NCBI GenBank assembly: GCA_017634255.1
Contig: JAGBNT010000032.1
Coordinates: 1-8,270 of the forward strand
Direction of reading: 5' to 3'
Length of the DNA: 8,270 nucleotides
From: Lachnospiraceae bacterium
Lineage (GTDB): Bacteria; Bacillota_A; Clostridia; Lachnospirales; Lachnospiraceae
Shown: positions 1 through 7,325 of the stretch, one piece after another
Layout: every line of letters begins with the position of its first letter
Numbering within the stretch: the first letter of the stretch is position 1
Translations under genes and position numbers: made by a program
Notes under the pieces: generated by a model
Database searches by the model: none
What the model saw: only the letters and a program-made list of their open reading frames with translations
What the model was told of the DNA's origin: nothing

Positions 1-120
1 GATGACGTCAGTATATTGTCGGCTAAGCTTCAGGATGCTCTGGTACAGGAGGTTAAGAATACCGTAGAATACCGGCTGGCAAACCCGGACGGCATCTACA
101 GGTGGTACAGGCTTAATTAA
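1..120 (+). pseudogene. C-terminal part of a PAS domain, ended by an in-frame TAA (front piece of a broken PAS-GGDEF gene)
   Basis: Frame 1 is open from the window edge to a TAA at 118-120. It encodes about 39 residues that include VEYRLANPDGIYRWYRLN, which reads like the beta-strand pair near the end of a PAS/PAC fold. After the stop the same frame continues without a shift as ASFADEFDKVYRVVGLAKDV, the expected final PAC strand, and then runs into a linker helix and a GGDEF domain. The simplest reading is one PAS-GGDEF gene interrupted by a single nonsense change. One base would restore a sense codon (for example TAT/TAC Tyr, CAA Gln, AAA Lys or GAA Glu). The 5' end of the gene lies outside the window, so further sensor domains may exist. 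A base-call or assembly error at 118-120 is the main alternative. Confidence 0.6.
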
Positions 121-156
121 GCGAGCTTTGCGGACGAGTTCGACAAGGTTTACAGA

Positions 157-735
157 GTGGTCGGGCTCGCCAAGGATGTGTCCGAGGAAAAGCGTGTACA
201 GCAGGAGCTTAAGGCGCAGGCTGAAAAGGACGGAATGACGGGGCTCTTAAATAAGGTGACCATAAGGGATGCCGTGGAGGATTATTTAAGGACCTGCGAC
301 ATAGGGTCGTGTCACGCGATGATAATGATAGACACGGACCACTTTAAGGATGTAAATGATAACCTTGGGCACGCGATGGGCGATGAGGTCATCAAAGAGG
401 TGGCAAATTCCATCAGGAAGATATTCCGGGAAACGGATTTTGTCGGCAGGGTCGGCGGAGATGAGTTTCTGGTATTTATGAAGCACACCACCCCGGTGAT
501 CACCCAGGAGAGGGCGGAGGCGCTTAACCATCTTGTCAGCCGTGATTACAGCGGCGACGATACTACAGTGCATATCAGCTGCAGCATCGGCATATCCTTT
601 TTCGGAAGGAACGGGGAGGACTATGATACGCTGTTTTCCTGCGCCGACGAAGCCCTTTACGAGGCCAAGGAGGGAGGAAGGAACCGGTATGTGGTCTATA
701 CGCCGAAAAAGCCGGTTGAGAGCGAGCTACATTAA
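157..735 (+). CDS. GGDEF-domain diguanylate cyclase (catalytic piece downstream of an in-frame stop)
   Basis: Diguanylate cyclases make the second messenger cyclic di-GMP from two GTP. From the GTG at 157 the 192-residue product has the last PAC strand (residues 1-8), a charged linker helix (about 9-24), and a complete GGDEF domain. Visible landmarks are DGMTGLLNK at 25-33, the metal-site segment MIDTDHFKDVND near 57-68, GGDEF at 100-104, and SIGIS followed by ADEALYEAK towards the C terminus. An RxxD motif (RETD, 91-94) lies five residues before GGDEF, the position of the product-inhibition I-site, so feedback control is expected. The GTG is only the first usable start after the stop at 118-120. 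Its ribosome site is weak (AAGG at 145-148), and the true gene probably starts upstream of the window. Whether this piece is made by reinitiation or is dead is unknown. The catalytic domain shows no decay. It lies 46 bases upstream of the rubrerythrin gene on the same strand. Confidence 0.8.
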   Translation: MVGLAKDVSEEKRVQQELKAQAEKDGMTGLLNKVTIRDAVEDYLRTCDIGSCHAMIMIDTDHFKDVNDNLGHAMGDEVIKEVANSIRKIFRETDFVGRVGGDEFLVFMKHTTPVITQERAEALNHLVSRDYSGDDTTVHISCSIGISFFGRNGEDYDTLFSCADEALYEAKEGGRNRYVVYTPKKPVESELH

Positions 736-781
736 ACAGTAAGAGTTACACTTACAACAAATAAAAAGGAGGAATTTATCA

Positions 782-1318
782 ATGGAGCTGAAAGGAACAC
801 AGACGGAAAAAAATCTGCAGACCGCGTTTGCAGGAGAATCACAGGCAAGGAATAAGTACACATATTTCGCTTCTAAGGCTAAGAAGGACGGATATGTACA
901 GATCTCCAAAATCTTTGAGGAGACGGCTGAAAACGAAAAAGAGCACGCAAAGATGTGGTACAAGCTCTTAAACGGAGGCATCGGAAGCACGGAGGAGAAT
1001 CTTAAGGCTGCAGCCGACGGAGAAAACTACGAGTGGACCGATATGTACGACGGCTTTGCTAAGACAGCAAGGGAAGAGGGCTTTGAGGATATAGCAAAGC
1101 TTTTTGAGGGAGTTGCGGCGATCGAGAAGGAGCACGAGGAGCGCTACAGAAAGCTTCTGGACAATATCCAGAAGGAGACGGTGTTCTCAAAGGACGGGGA
1201 TGTTATCTGGCAGTGCGCGAACTGCGGACATATCTGTGTCGGAAAGAGAGCACCCGAGACCTGCCCCGTATGCTCGCACCCTCAGAGTTATTTCATGGTG
1301 AAGGCCGAAAACTATTGA
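782..1318 (+). CDS. rbr: rubrerythrin (diiron peroxidase with C-terminal rubredoxin-like domain)
   Basis: Rubrerythrin reduces hydrogen peroxide to water in the cytoplasm of anaerobes, taking electrons through a rubredoxin-type iron centre. The 178-residue product has the usual length and order. A four-helix ferritin-like domain covers about 1-130, with diiron ligands E19, the E52/H55 pair (EKEH), the E81/E84 pair (GENYEW) and the E115/H118 pair (EKEH). A rubredoxin-like domain covers about 140-178, with the four iron cysteines C145, C148, C161 and C164. All expected ligands are present, so it should be active. The start is set by AAGGAGG at 766-772, nine bases before the ATG. No convincing promoter or PerR box was seen in the 46 bases upstream, so the promoter may lie within the end of the GGDEF gene. 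The TGA stop overlaps the start of the TPR lipoprotein gene. Confidence 0.95.
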   Translation: MELKGTQTEKNLQTAFAGESQARNKYTYFASKAKKDGYVQISKIFEETAENEKEHAKMWYKLLNGGIGSTEENLKAAADGENYEWTDMYDGFAKTAREEGFEDIAKLFEGVAAIEKEHEERYRKLLDNIQKETVFSKDGDVIWQCANCGHICVGKRAPETCPVCSHPQSYFMVKAENY

Positions 1319-2346
1319 TAAAAAGATTTTTGACAGTGGCGCTGGCGGGTTTGATGCTCGCCGGCTGCACTTTCTCTTCAACAGAATTTACAGACCTCGG
1401 AATGCAGAGTATTGAAAACAGCGATTACGAGGGAGCGCTTGCGTATTTTGAACAGGCTGAGGAAAAGGGCGAGGATACAGAGCTCCTGCTAAGGGGAAGA
1501 GGTATCGCCAAAATGGGCATGTCGGATTACAGCGGAGCGGTTGAGGATCTAAGAGAGGCGCTGAATGCTTCGGGCGGAAAGGTTTCCAATGCGGAGTATG
1601 ATACGGCGTTTTATTTGGCTACTGCCCTTTTTAAGGATGGAAAGCCAGAAGAAGCCATCGAAATGTACACTGCGATCCTGGATTTTGAGGAGAGTAATCC
1701 GGACGCCTATTTCCTGAGGGGAAAGGCTGAGCTTTCGATGGATATGTATGATGAGGCTTCAAAGGACTTTGAGAGAGCCATAAGCTATAAGAGCACGGAC
1801 CCCAATCTGTATATCAATATCTATGAATGTATGGAGGCAAGGGGATATGCGGATGAGGCAAAAGGGTACTTAAAGACCGCTATGGAGCTTAAGAATATCA
1901 ATGAGTACCAGAAGGGCGTCCTGTACTACTGGCTCGGAGACTACGACAACGCCAAGGGGTGTCTCGAATCCGCCAATGATTCCAAGGGCGACCCGAATGT
2001 CATCCTCTATCTGGGGCGCACCTATGAAGCCCTTGGAGACAAATCCTATGCGGCATCCTTGTACAGCAGCTATCTAAAGAACAATCCCGAGGATGCCAAT
2101 ATCTGTAACCAGCTTGGAATGTGCCAGCTGGACAACGGGGAATACGGGGAGGCTCTTGCCGCTTTCCAGCAGGGCATAGCCGTTCCCAATAATGAGATAA
2201 TGCAGTCTCTTAAATATAATGAGATCATTGCCTACGAATATCTGTCTAATTTCAAGCAGGCCTCCCTGCTCATGGAGGCATATCTAAAGGCTTATCCCTC
2301 GGATGAAGCGGCGAAGAGGGAGTACATCTTCTTAAAATCCCGATAA
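1315..2346 (+). CDS. TPR-repeat lipoprotein
   Basis: This is a 343-residue predicted lipoprotein that would be anchored to the outer face of the cytoplasmic membrane. From a TTG start it begins [18 protein letters not shown]: two positive residues, a hydrophobic stretch and the lipobox L15-A16-G17-C18, with C18 as the lipidated residue. The rest is a chain of about eight or nine tetratricopeptide repeats, for example the segments starting [64 protein letters not shown] and [13 protein letters not shown]. TPRs bind protein partners, and no catalytic domain is seen. The TTG at 1315-1317 overlaps the rubrerythrin TGA (1316-1318), with AAGG at 1301-1304 as a weak ribosome site, which suggests translational coupling. 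An in-frame ATG at 1270 exists, but it would add about 15 non-signal residues and lie deep inside the rubrerythrin gene, so I prefer TTG. The partner is unknown. Confidence 0.85.
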   Translation: MIKRFLTVALAGLMLAGCTFSSTEFTDLGMQSIENSDYEGALAYFEQAEEKGEDTELLLRGRGIAKMGMSDYSGAVEDLREALNASGGKVSNAEYDTAFYLATALFKDGKPEEAIEMYTAILDFEESNPDAYFLRGKAELSMDMYDEASKDFERAISYKSTDPNLYINIYECMEARGYADEAKGYLKTAMELKNINEYQKGVLYYWLGDYDNAKGCLESANDSKGDPNVILYLGRTYEALGDKSYAASLYSSYLKNNPEDANICNQLGMCQLDNGEYGEALAAFQQGIAVPNNEIMQSLKYNEIIAYEYLSNFKQASLLMEAYLKAYPSDEAAKREYIFLKSR

Positions 2347-2365
2347 ATCAAGGGATTCCACGAAA

Positions 2366-2381
2366 ACACAATATATAGTAT
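2366..2381 (+). promoter_or_regulatory. NrdR box 1 (operator of nrdD)
   Basis: ACACAATATATAGTAT matches the NrdR consensus acaCwAtATaTwGtgt at 15 of 16 positions. NrdR is the zinc-finger/ATP-cone repressor of ribonucleotide reductase genes; its boxes normally occur as tandem pairs with 15-16 bp between them. This box lies just upstream of the -35 element of the promoter serving nrdD. The match to consensus is seen directly; binding is inferred. The nrdR gene itself is not in the window. Confidence 0.8.
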
Positions 2382-2388
2382 TTTATGA

Positions 2389-2417
2389 TTGACCTTCACC
2401 CAAAATGATGATATCAT
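2389..2417 (+). promoter_or_regulatory. sigma-A type promoter of nrdD
   Basis: TTGACC (2389-2394, 5 of 6 to TTGACA) is followed after 17 bases by TATCAT (2412-2417, 5 of 6 to TATAAT), and TGA directly before the -10 (2409-2411) gives an extended -10. Transcription would start near A2424, leaving a leader of about 139 nt before the nrdD ATG. Its placement among the two NrdR boxes strengthens both calls. Confidence 0.75.
2398..2413 (+). promoter_or_regulatory. probable degenerate NrdR box 2
   Basis: ACCCAAAATGATGATA matches the NrdR consensus at only 9 of 16 positions, but keeps most of the strongly conserved ones (C4, A6, A8, T9, G13). It starts exactly 32 bp after box 1, with 16 bp between them, which is the standard tandem spacing. 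It spans from between the -35 and -10 into the -10, where a bound repressor would block RNA polymerase. Called mainly on spacing and position. Confidence 0.5.
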
Positions 2418-2423
2418 AAACGC

Positions 2424-2562
2424 AATCGCGGATAATCCGGGTAACATAAATTGAAGCGATCAAGAACTGACAGCTGCGGCAGGCGGGGGCTTCAAAGAGC
2501 CATCGAAGCGATGCGCAGGCACAGCACAAGGACAAGTACTTATAAGGGGTTTGGAGGGTTTC
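2424..2562 (+). promoter_or_regulatory. nrdD 5' leader, about 139 nt, unidentified structure
   Basis: This stretch lies between the predicted transcription start and the nrdD ATG and carries no convincing gene. It can form several small hairpins: CGGA/TCCG around TAA (2429-2439), GGCTT/GAGCC around CAAA (2488-2501, with one G-T pair), and CATCG/CGATG around AAG (2501-2513). GAAGCGAT occurs twice (2453-2460 and 2505-2512). I do not recognise a cobalamin, purine or other known riboswitch core. It may be only an untranslated leader. Confidence 0.35.
2553..2558 (+). promoter_or_regulatory. ribosome binding site that fixes the nrdD start
   Basis: GGAGGG lies four to five bases before the ATG at 2563. 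An in-frame TTG at 2551 would place this site inside the coding sequence and has no well-spaced site of its own (AAGGGG at 2544-2549 ends one base before it), so the ATG at 2563 is chosen. Confidence 0.8.
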
Positions 2563-5013
2563 ATGTTTAAGGTAGTAAAGCGTGACGGTAAAATTGTGGA
2601 TTTTAACTTGAGTAAGATATCTGATGCTGTAACAAAGGCCTTTGTCGCCTGCGAGAAGCAGTACAATTCAGATATAACCGACCTGATAGCTTTAAGGGTC
2701 ACAGCCGATGTCGAGGAGAAGAACGGCTCCGATAGGGTTGGTGTCGAGGAAATACAGGACAGTGTGGAGGGTGTACTTACACAGTGCGGTTTTACCGATG
2801 TTGCCAAGGCGTATATTCTTTACAGGAAGCAGAGAGAGAATATCCGCAACATGAATTCCGCAGTTTTAAATTACCGTGATGTTGTTAATTCATACGTAAA
2901 GGTAGAGGACTGGAGAGTAAAGGAAAATTCCACAGTTACCTACTCCGTAGGCGGTCTCATCCTTTCCAATTCCGGAGCTATCACTGCAAATTACTGGCTT
3001 TCCGAGATATATGACAATGAGATAGCCCAGGCGCACAGGAATTGCGACATCCATATACACGATCTTTCGATGCTTACGGGATATTGCGCCGGCTGGTCGT
3101 TGAAGCAGCTTATAAAAGAGGGTCTCGGCGGAATTGAAGGAAAAATTTCATCCGCTCCCGCAAAGCATCTTTCGACGCTTTGCAACCAGATGGTGAATTT
3201 CCTCGGGATAATGCAGAATGAATGGGCAGGAGCGCAGGCATTTTCCTCGTTCGACACCTATCTTGCACCTTTTGTAAGGGCGGATAACCTTACATATAAG
3301 CAGGTTAAGCAGGCGATAGAAACTTTTGTATTCGGCGTAAATACTCCTTCAAGATGGGGAACTCAGGCTCCCTTTACAAACATCACTCTGGACTGGACGG
3401 TTCCCGAGGATCTTGCCGAGCTTCACTGTATAGTAGGAGGCGAGGAGCAGGATTATTGCTACAAGGACTGCAAGAGGGAAATGGACATGGTCAATAAGGC
3501 GTTCCTTGAGATCATGATAGAGGGAGATGCTAACGGCAGAGGCTTCCAGTATCCTATTCCTACTTATTCCATAACCAGGGAATTTGACTGGTCTGACACG
3601 GAAAACAACAGGCTTCTTTTTGAAATGACCAGTAAATACGGAACACCGTATTTTTCAAACTATGTTAATTCGGATATGAAGCCCTCAGATATAAGATCCA
3701 TGTGCTGCAGGCTGCGTCTGGATCTGCGTGAGCTCAGGAAAAAGAGCGGAGGCTTCTTTGGCTCGGGAGAGTCAACGGGAAGTGTAGGAGTCGTTACTAT
3801 CAATATGCCCAGGATAGCATATCTCTCGAACGACGAGAAGGACTTCTATAAGAGGCTTGACCGCATACTCGATATAGCGGCGCGTTCCTTAAAGGTTAAG
3901 AGGGGAGTTATCAATAAGCTTCTTGAGGAGGGTCTTTATCCCTATACAAAGAGGTATCTCGGCACCTTTAACAACCACTTCTCGACCATCGGCATCGTCG
4001 GAATGAACGAGACGGGCTTGAATGCGAGATGGATAGGCGAGGATATGACCTCGAAGAGAACCCAGGAGTTCACAAAGGCGGTACTCAACCATATGAGAGA
4101 GAGGCTCAAGGATTATCAGGAGAAGTATGGAGACCTCTACAACCTTGAGGCTACTCCTGCGGAGAGCACTTCTTATCGTCTTGCAAAGCACGACAAGAAG
4201 CAGTATCCCGACATAATTACCGCGGGAGATTGCAGCGAGACTCCCTATTATACAAACAGCTCGCATCTTCCTGTAGGCTACACGAGCGATATCTTCGAAG
4301 CTCTTGATATACAGGATGAGCTTCAGACCCTATATACCTCGGGTACAGTATTCCATGCCTTCCTCGGTGAGAAGCTTCCTGACTGGAAGGCTGCTGCGAA
4401 GCTGGTAAAGACTATTTCTGACAATTACAGGCTTCCTTACTATACGCTGTCTCCTGTCTATTCGGTATGCCGCGACCACGGTTACCTTTCGGGAGAGCAG
4501 AAGACCTGTCCTCACTGCGGAAAGAAGACGGAGATATATTCGAGGATAACCGGATATTACAGACCCGTTTCCAACTGGAACGACGGAAAGCTCCAGGAAT
4601 ACAAGGACAGAAAGCTCTACGATACCGCCAATTCGAAGCTCGATAAGAAGAAGCGCAAAAAGGCGCTTGAAGCTGCCGCCGAGGTGGAAGAGCAGGAAAA
4701 TACCATGGATGCAAGCATAGTGACTATAATGTCAAGTTCGGATATAATGGGGAAAAAGGACGTAAGCATAGAGCCGGTACATACAAGAAGGTATCTGTTC
4801 ACCACCAAGACCTGTCCGAATTGCAGGATAGTAAAGGATTTTCTTAAGGGAACAAAATACATCGAGGTGGATGCCGAAGAAAATGCAGAGCTTGCAATGA
4901 AATTCGGCGTTAATACCGCACCTACCCTTGTATTGGTAGAGGGGGAGAGGTTCGAAAAGATAACCAATGCCTCTAATATTAAGAAGTTCGTTGACGGTGT
5001 TGTAAAAGTGTGA
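2563..5013 (+). CDS. nrdD: anaerobic (class III) ribonucleoside-triphosphate reductase fused to a C-terminal redoxin domain
   Basis: NrdD reduces ribonucleoside triphosphates to deoxy forms without oxygen, using a glycyl radical installed by the radical-SAM activase NrdG. The 816-residue product starts MFKVVKRDGK, the opening of an ATP-cone regulatory domain (about 1-90). The catalytic barrel follows, with HIHDL near 163-167, C175 in YCAGW, and the adjacent cysteines C381-C382 in MCCRL; one of that pair is probably the thiyl-radical residue. A metal-site-like segment has C636, C649 and C652, followed by the glycyl-radical loop RITGYYRPV with G664. Family members usually end soon after this loop. 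Here a Lys/Glu-rich linker (about 690-715) leads to a thioredoxin/glutaredoxin-like domain (about 742-816) with the active site CPNC (C751, C754) and a TAP segment with probable cis-Pro P787. The fused domain likely recycles the active-site disulfide. No nrdG follows; the next gene is the CotH-domain gene. Confidence 0.95.
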   Translation: MFKVVKRDGKIVDFNLSKISDAVTKAFVACEKQYNSDITDLIALRVTADVEEKNGSDRVGVEEIQDSVEGVLTQCGFTDVAKAYILYRKQRENIRNMNSAVLNYRDVVNSYVKVEDWRVKENSTVTYSVGGLILSNSGAITANYWLSEIYDNEIAQAHRNCDIHIHDLSMLTGYCAGWSLKQLIKEGLGGIEGKISSAPAKHLSTLCNQMVNFLGIMQNEWAGAQAFSSFDTYLAPFVRADNLTYKQVKQAIETFVFGVNTPSRWGTQAPFTNITLDWTVPEDLAELHCIVGGEEQDYCYKDCKREMDMVNKAFLEIMIEGDANGRGFQYPIPTYSITREFDWSDTENNRLLFEMTSKYGTPYFSNYVNSDMKPSDIRSMCCRLRLDLRELRKKSGGFFGSGESTGSVGVVTINMPRIAYLSNDEKDFYKRLDRILDIAARSLKVKRGVINKLLEEGLYPYTKRYLGTFNNHFSTIGIVGMNETGLNARWIGEDMTSKRTQEFTKAVLNHMRERLKDYQEKYGDLYNLEATPAESTSYRLAKHDKKQYPDIITAGDCSETPYYTNSSHLPVGYTSDIFEALDIQDELQTLYTSGTVFHAFLGEKLPDWKAAAKLVKTISDNYRLPYYTLSPVYSVCRDHGYLSGEQKTCPHCGKKTEIYSRITGYYRPVSNWNDGKLQEYKDRKLYDTANSKLDKKKRKKALEAAAEVEEQENTMDASIVTIMSSSDIMGKKDVSIEPVHTRRYLFTTKTCPNCRIVKDFLKGTKYIEVDAEENAELAMKFGVNTAPTLVLVEGERFEKITNASNIKKFVDGVVKV

Positions 5014-5015
5014 TA

Positions 5016-7238
5016 ATGAAGCAAAATTCGAAATTCCACTGGGCTGCTACGTTGCTGGCAGCCCTTTTATTTATAATCGCAGTATTGTCGTTCATCTGTT
5101 TAAAAAACCGGAAAGAGACGGAGGACGGGCTCGTTATCAACGAAGTCTGCGTCAATAATTTTGCGTCTTTGGACGATGGTTACGGCGAATATCCTGAGTG
5201 GGTCGAGATATATAATCCCACAGCCGGTCCGGTCTCTCTGACCGGCTATTCCCTCCGCGCCTCCAACGGAAGAAAATGGTTTTTCGACGATGTAAATCTT
5301 GAGAGCGGTCAGTATCTCCTGACTGCCTATGACAAGGAGAGCTATTTTAAGGGGGACAATCTGGATCTTGAGGAGGATGGAGACAGCCTTAATCTGTTAA
5401 AGCTCCTGCAGGAGGGAAATAATGCATATAAAAAAAGCAGGAATTATTTTAATTTTCGCCTGAGCGGCGGCGACAGGCTGTATCTTTATAAGGGCGGCAT
5501 GGGGGTAGTGGACTGGGTGGATATCCCTGAGCTGCCCTACGACGTTTCCTATTCCAGGGTCTTAGCGGATGAGGACAGATGGGAGACAAGGGAGCCGACT
5601 CCGGGGTACGATAACCTTGAGGGAAGACAGGTTCCGCTGCCGAGTCTCAATGCGCCCGGCTTTTCAGTGGGGAGCGGCTTTTATGATGAGGAATTTGAAC
5701 TGGAGCTTACCTCTAAAGATGGGGCGGATATCTATTACACCCTGGATTCCGAGGAGCCCTTATATAACGGGATAAAATATACCGGACCGATACGTATAAA
5801 GGATGCTTCCTCCAATGAAAACCGCTTTGCTGATCGTGAGGATATAACGACCTCGTATGAGTATAACGAGAAAAATCCCTTTACAATACCGGATTCCCCG
5901 GTGGATAAGGCTACCGTAGTAAAGGCTGTCGCGATAGATAGTCTTGGGAATGTGAGCGAAACTGTGGAAAAGGTATACTTTGTCAGCTTTGATAAAAAAG
6001 AGGGCTATGAAGGAGTTCCCGTCATCTCGATAGCTTCGGAGCCTGCCGGCTTCTTTGACGAGGAAAACGGAATATTCGTCAAGGGCAGGGATTTTACCAG
6101 CTATATGAACAGCAACGAATCCAAGCTGTCGAAGGACTGGGAGTATTTCGGGGCGAATTACAAGGGCAGGGGCAGAAAGTATGAGGTCAAGTCCAACATG
6201 GTCTATTTTGATGAAGACCATAAGGAGAGGTTCTCACAGGTGGTCGGGGTGCGGCTTAAGGGTAGGAACAGCAGAGCCTATCCCCAAAAGGGCTTTAATA
6301 TATATGCCAGAAGCGAATATGACGGAAATTCGGAATTTAAAGAGGTGTTTTTTGAAAATGATGACAGGGAGACCGATATCGCCCTTTTTGCCGGGGGTCA
6401 GGACTACTATTATAAATATCACGATGTGATATTTTCCAGACTGTTAAAGGGCAGCGAGGTGGCGACGGTGGATTACCGTCCGGCTTTTGTCTTTCTTAAC
6501 GGGGAATTTTGGGGACTTTACTGGATACAGCAAAGATATGACGAGGAGTATTTCTGGGAAAATTACGGGATTACCCCGGGAAATACGGTCGTAGTAAAGA
6601 AGGATTCCTGGCTCAGTGATACGGACAGGCTGCTTTCAGGCTATGCTGAGCTGGAGGATTTTGTAAATACCCATGATTTCTATAAGGAGGAAACCTATGA
6701 GGAGTTTTGCAGGATAACGGATATAGACAGCCTTATGGTATATTATGCCGCCAATATCTATAATGCGCACGGCAATGACTGGCCAAGGAGCAATGTCGGG
6801 ATGTTCCGTTCCGCTGCAGTGGAGCTCTCCGAATTTGCAGATACGAGATGGAGGTATCTGATACACGACAATAATTCCACCTCCTTTTACGGTATAGACG
6901 GGGATGCGATAACTGGCGTTATGAATGAAGACGGGCTCTTTGCCAATCTTATGAAGTCAGAGCGTTTCAGACAGGATTTTTATAAAAAATTCGTGGAGCT
7001 TGAGGACAATATAATGATCCCTGAGCGTGCAGAAGCTATTATAGACGGAATACACGAGGAGTTCGGAGTCCATCTTGACTCCACCTGGGAGCGCTTCTAT
7101 TCGGGAAGCGCCACAGAGGAGGGGCTGAAAAAATACGAGGACTACCTGAAAAAATTCTTCAGGGAAAGACGGGAATATATCGAGCCCATGGTAAAGGCGC
7201 AGGTCGATGATCCGAAGATCCCCGAGTGGTTTCAGTAA
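5016..7238 (+). CDS. membrane-anchored lamin-tail / CotH-kinase domain protein
   Basis: The 740-residue product has one N-terminal hydrophobic segment (about 9-29, after K/H-rich residues), so it is probably an uncleaved anchor or signal with the rest outside the membrane. A lamin-tail domain follows (from LVINEVCVNN at 39 through YPEWVEIYNP and GYSLRAS). Next is a chitobiase C-terminal-like beta domain (about 217-325, with DIYYTLDSEEP and VVKAVAID). A CotH-kinase domain covers about 335-620, with RLKGRNSRAYPQKGFNI (413-429), FLNGEFWGLYWIQ (493-505), NDWPRSN (D588) and WRYLIHDNN (D618). CotH of Bacillus is a spore-coat protein kinase; related proteins with lamin-tail domains in non-spore contexts have no settled role. 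D588 and D618 fit the catalytic/metal aspartates, but the usual D-x-D appears as D-N-N. ATG 5016 lies two bases after the nrdD TGA; a GTG at 5010 overlaps that stop. No clear ribosome site is seen, suggesting coupling to nrdD. Confidence 0.88.
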   Translation: MKQNSKFHWAATLLAALLFIIAVLSFICLKNRKETEDGLVINEVCVNNFASLDDGYGEYPEWVEIYNPTAGPVSLTGYSLRASNGRKWFFDDVNLESGQYLLTAYDKESYFKGDNLDLEEDGDSLNLLKLLQEGNNAYKKSRNYFNFRLSGGDRLYLYKGGMGVVDWVDIPELPYDVSYSRVLADEDRWETREPTPGYDNLEGRQVPLPSLNAPGFSVGSGFYDEEFELELTSKDGADIYYTLDSEEPLYNGIKYTGPIRIKDASSNENRFADREDITTSYEYNEKNPFTIPDSPVDKATVVKAVAIDSLGNVSETVEKVYFVSFDKKEGYEGVPVISIASEPAGFFDEENGIFVKGRDFTSYMNSNESKLSKDWEYFGANYKGRGRKYEVKSNMVYFDEDHKERFSQVVGVRLKGRNSRAYPQKGFNIYARSEYDGNSEFKEVFFENDDRETDIALFAGGQDYYYKYHDVIFSRLLKGSEVATVDYRPAFVFLNGEFWGLYWIQQRYDEEYFWENYGITPGNTVVVKKDSWLSDTDRLLSGYAELEDFVNTHDFYKEETYEEFCRITDIDSLMVYYAANIYNAHGNDWPRSNVGMFRSAAVELSEFADTRWRYLIHDNNSTSFYGIDGDAITGVMNEDGLFANLMKSERFRQDFYKKFVELEDNIMIPERAEAIIDGIHEEFGVHLDSTWERFYSGSATEEGLKKYEDYLKKFFRERREYIEPMVKAQVDDPKIPEWFQ

Positions 7239-7255
7239 ATGCTCTCATGAACAGG

Positions 7256-7280
7256 TCGGGATGTTAATCTTCCATCCCGA
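7256..7280. terminator. possible bidirectional terminator hairpin between convergent genes
   Basis: TCGGGATG (7256-7263) pairs perfectly with CATCCCGA (7273-7280) around a 9-base loop. It lies 18 bases after the cotH-type gene stop and about 45 bases after the end of the convergent YolD gene. Neither strand has a T-run after the stem, so it is not a standard intrinsic terminator. The position argues for termination or 3'-end protection of both transcripts. Confidence 0.5.
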
Positions 7281-7325
7281 ACAGCTCAGCAAAACCAGGA
7301 TGAAGTGTTGCTGTTACTGTTACTG

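Noticed and set aside
739..755. GTAAG/CTTAC inverted repeat before rubrerythrin as an operator or PerR site
   Set aside because: The arms are only five bases and do not resemble the PerR consensus; it is likely chance.
1213..1314. Upstream starts (1213, 1270) for the TPR lipoprotein
   Set aside because: They lie inside the rubrerythrin gene and add residues before an already complete lipoprotein signal peptide.
2551..2562. TTG at 2551 as the nrdD start
   Set aside because: It would put the GGAGGG ribosome site inside the gene. The family normally begins at or near the VVKRDG ATP-cone motif, as ATG 2563 does.
2424..2562. A known riboswitch (cobalamin or purine class) in the nrdD leader
   Set aside because: None of the conserved core sequences of those classes could be found.
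2511..2570. A 19-codon ORF from ATG 2511 across the nrdD start in another frame, as a possible leader peptide
   Set aside because: It has no ribosome binding site, its ATG sits inside a predicted hairpin arm, and its composition looks random.
2460..2807. Minus-strand ORF over the nrdD leader and start
   Set aside because: It is antisense to well-supported nrdD coding sequence, matches no family I know, and shows no ribosome site.
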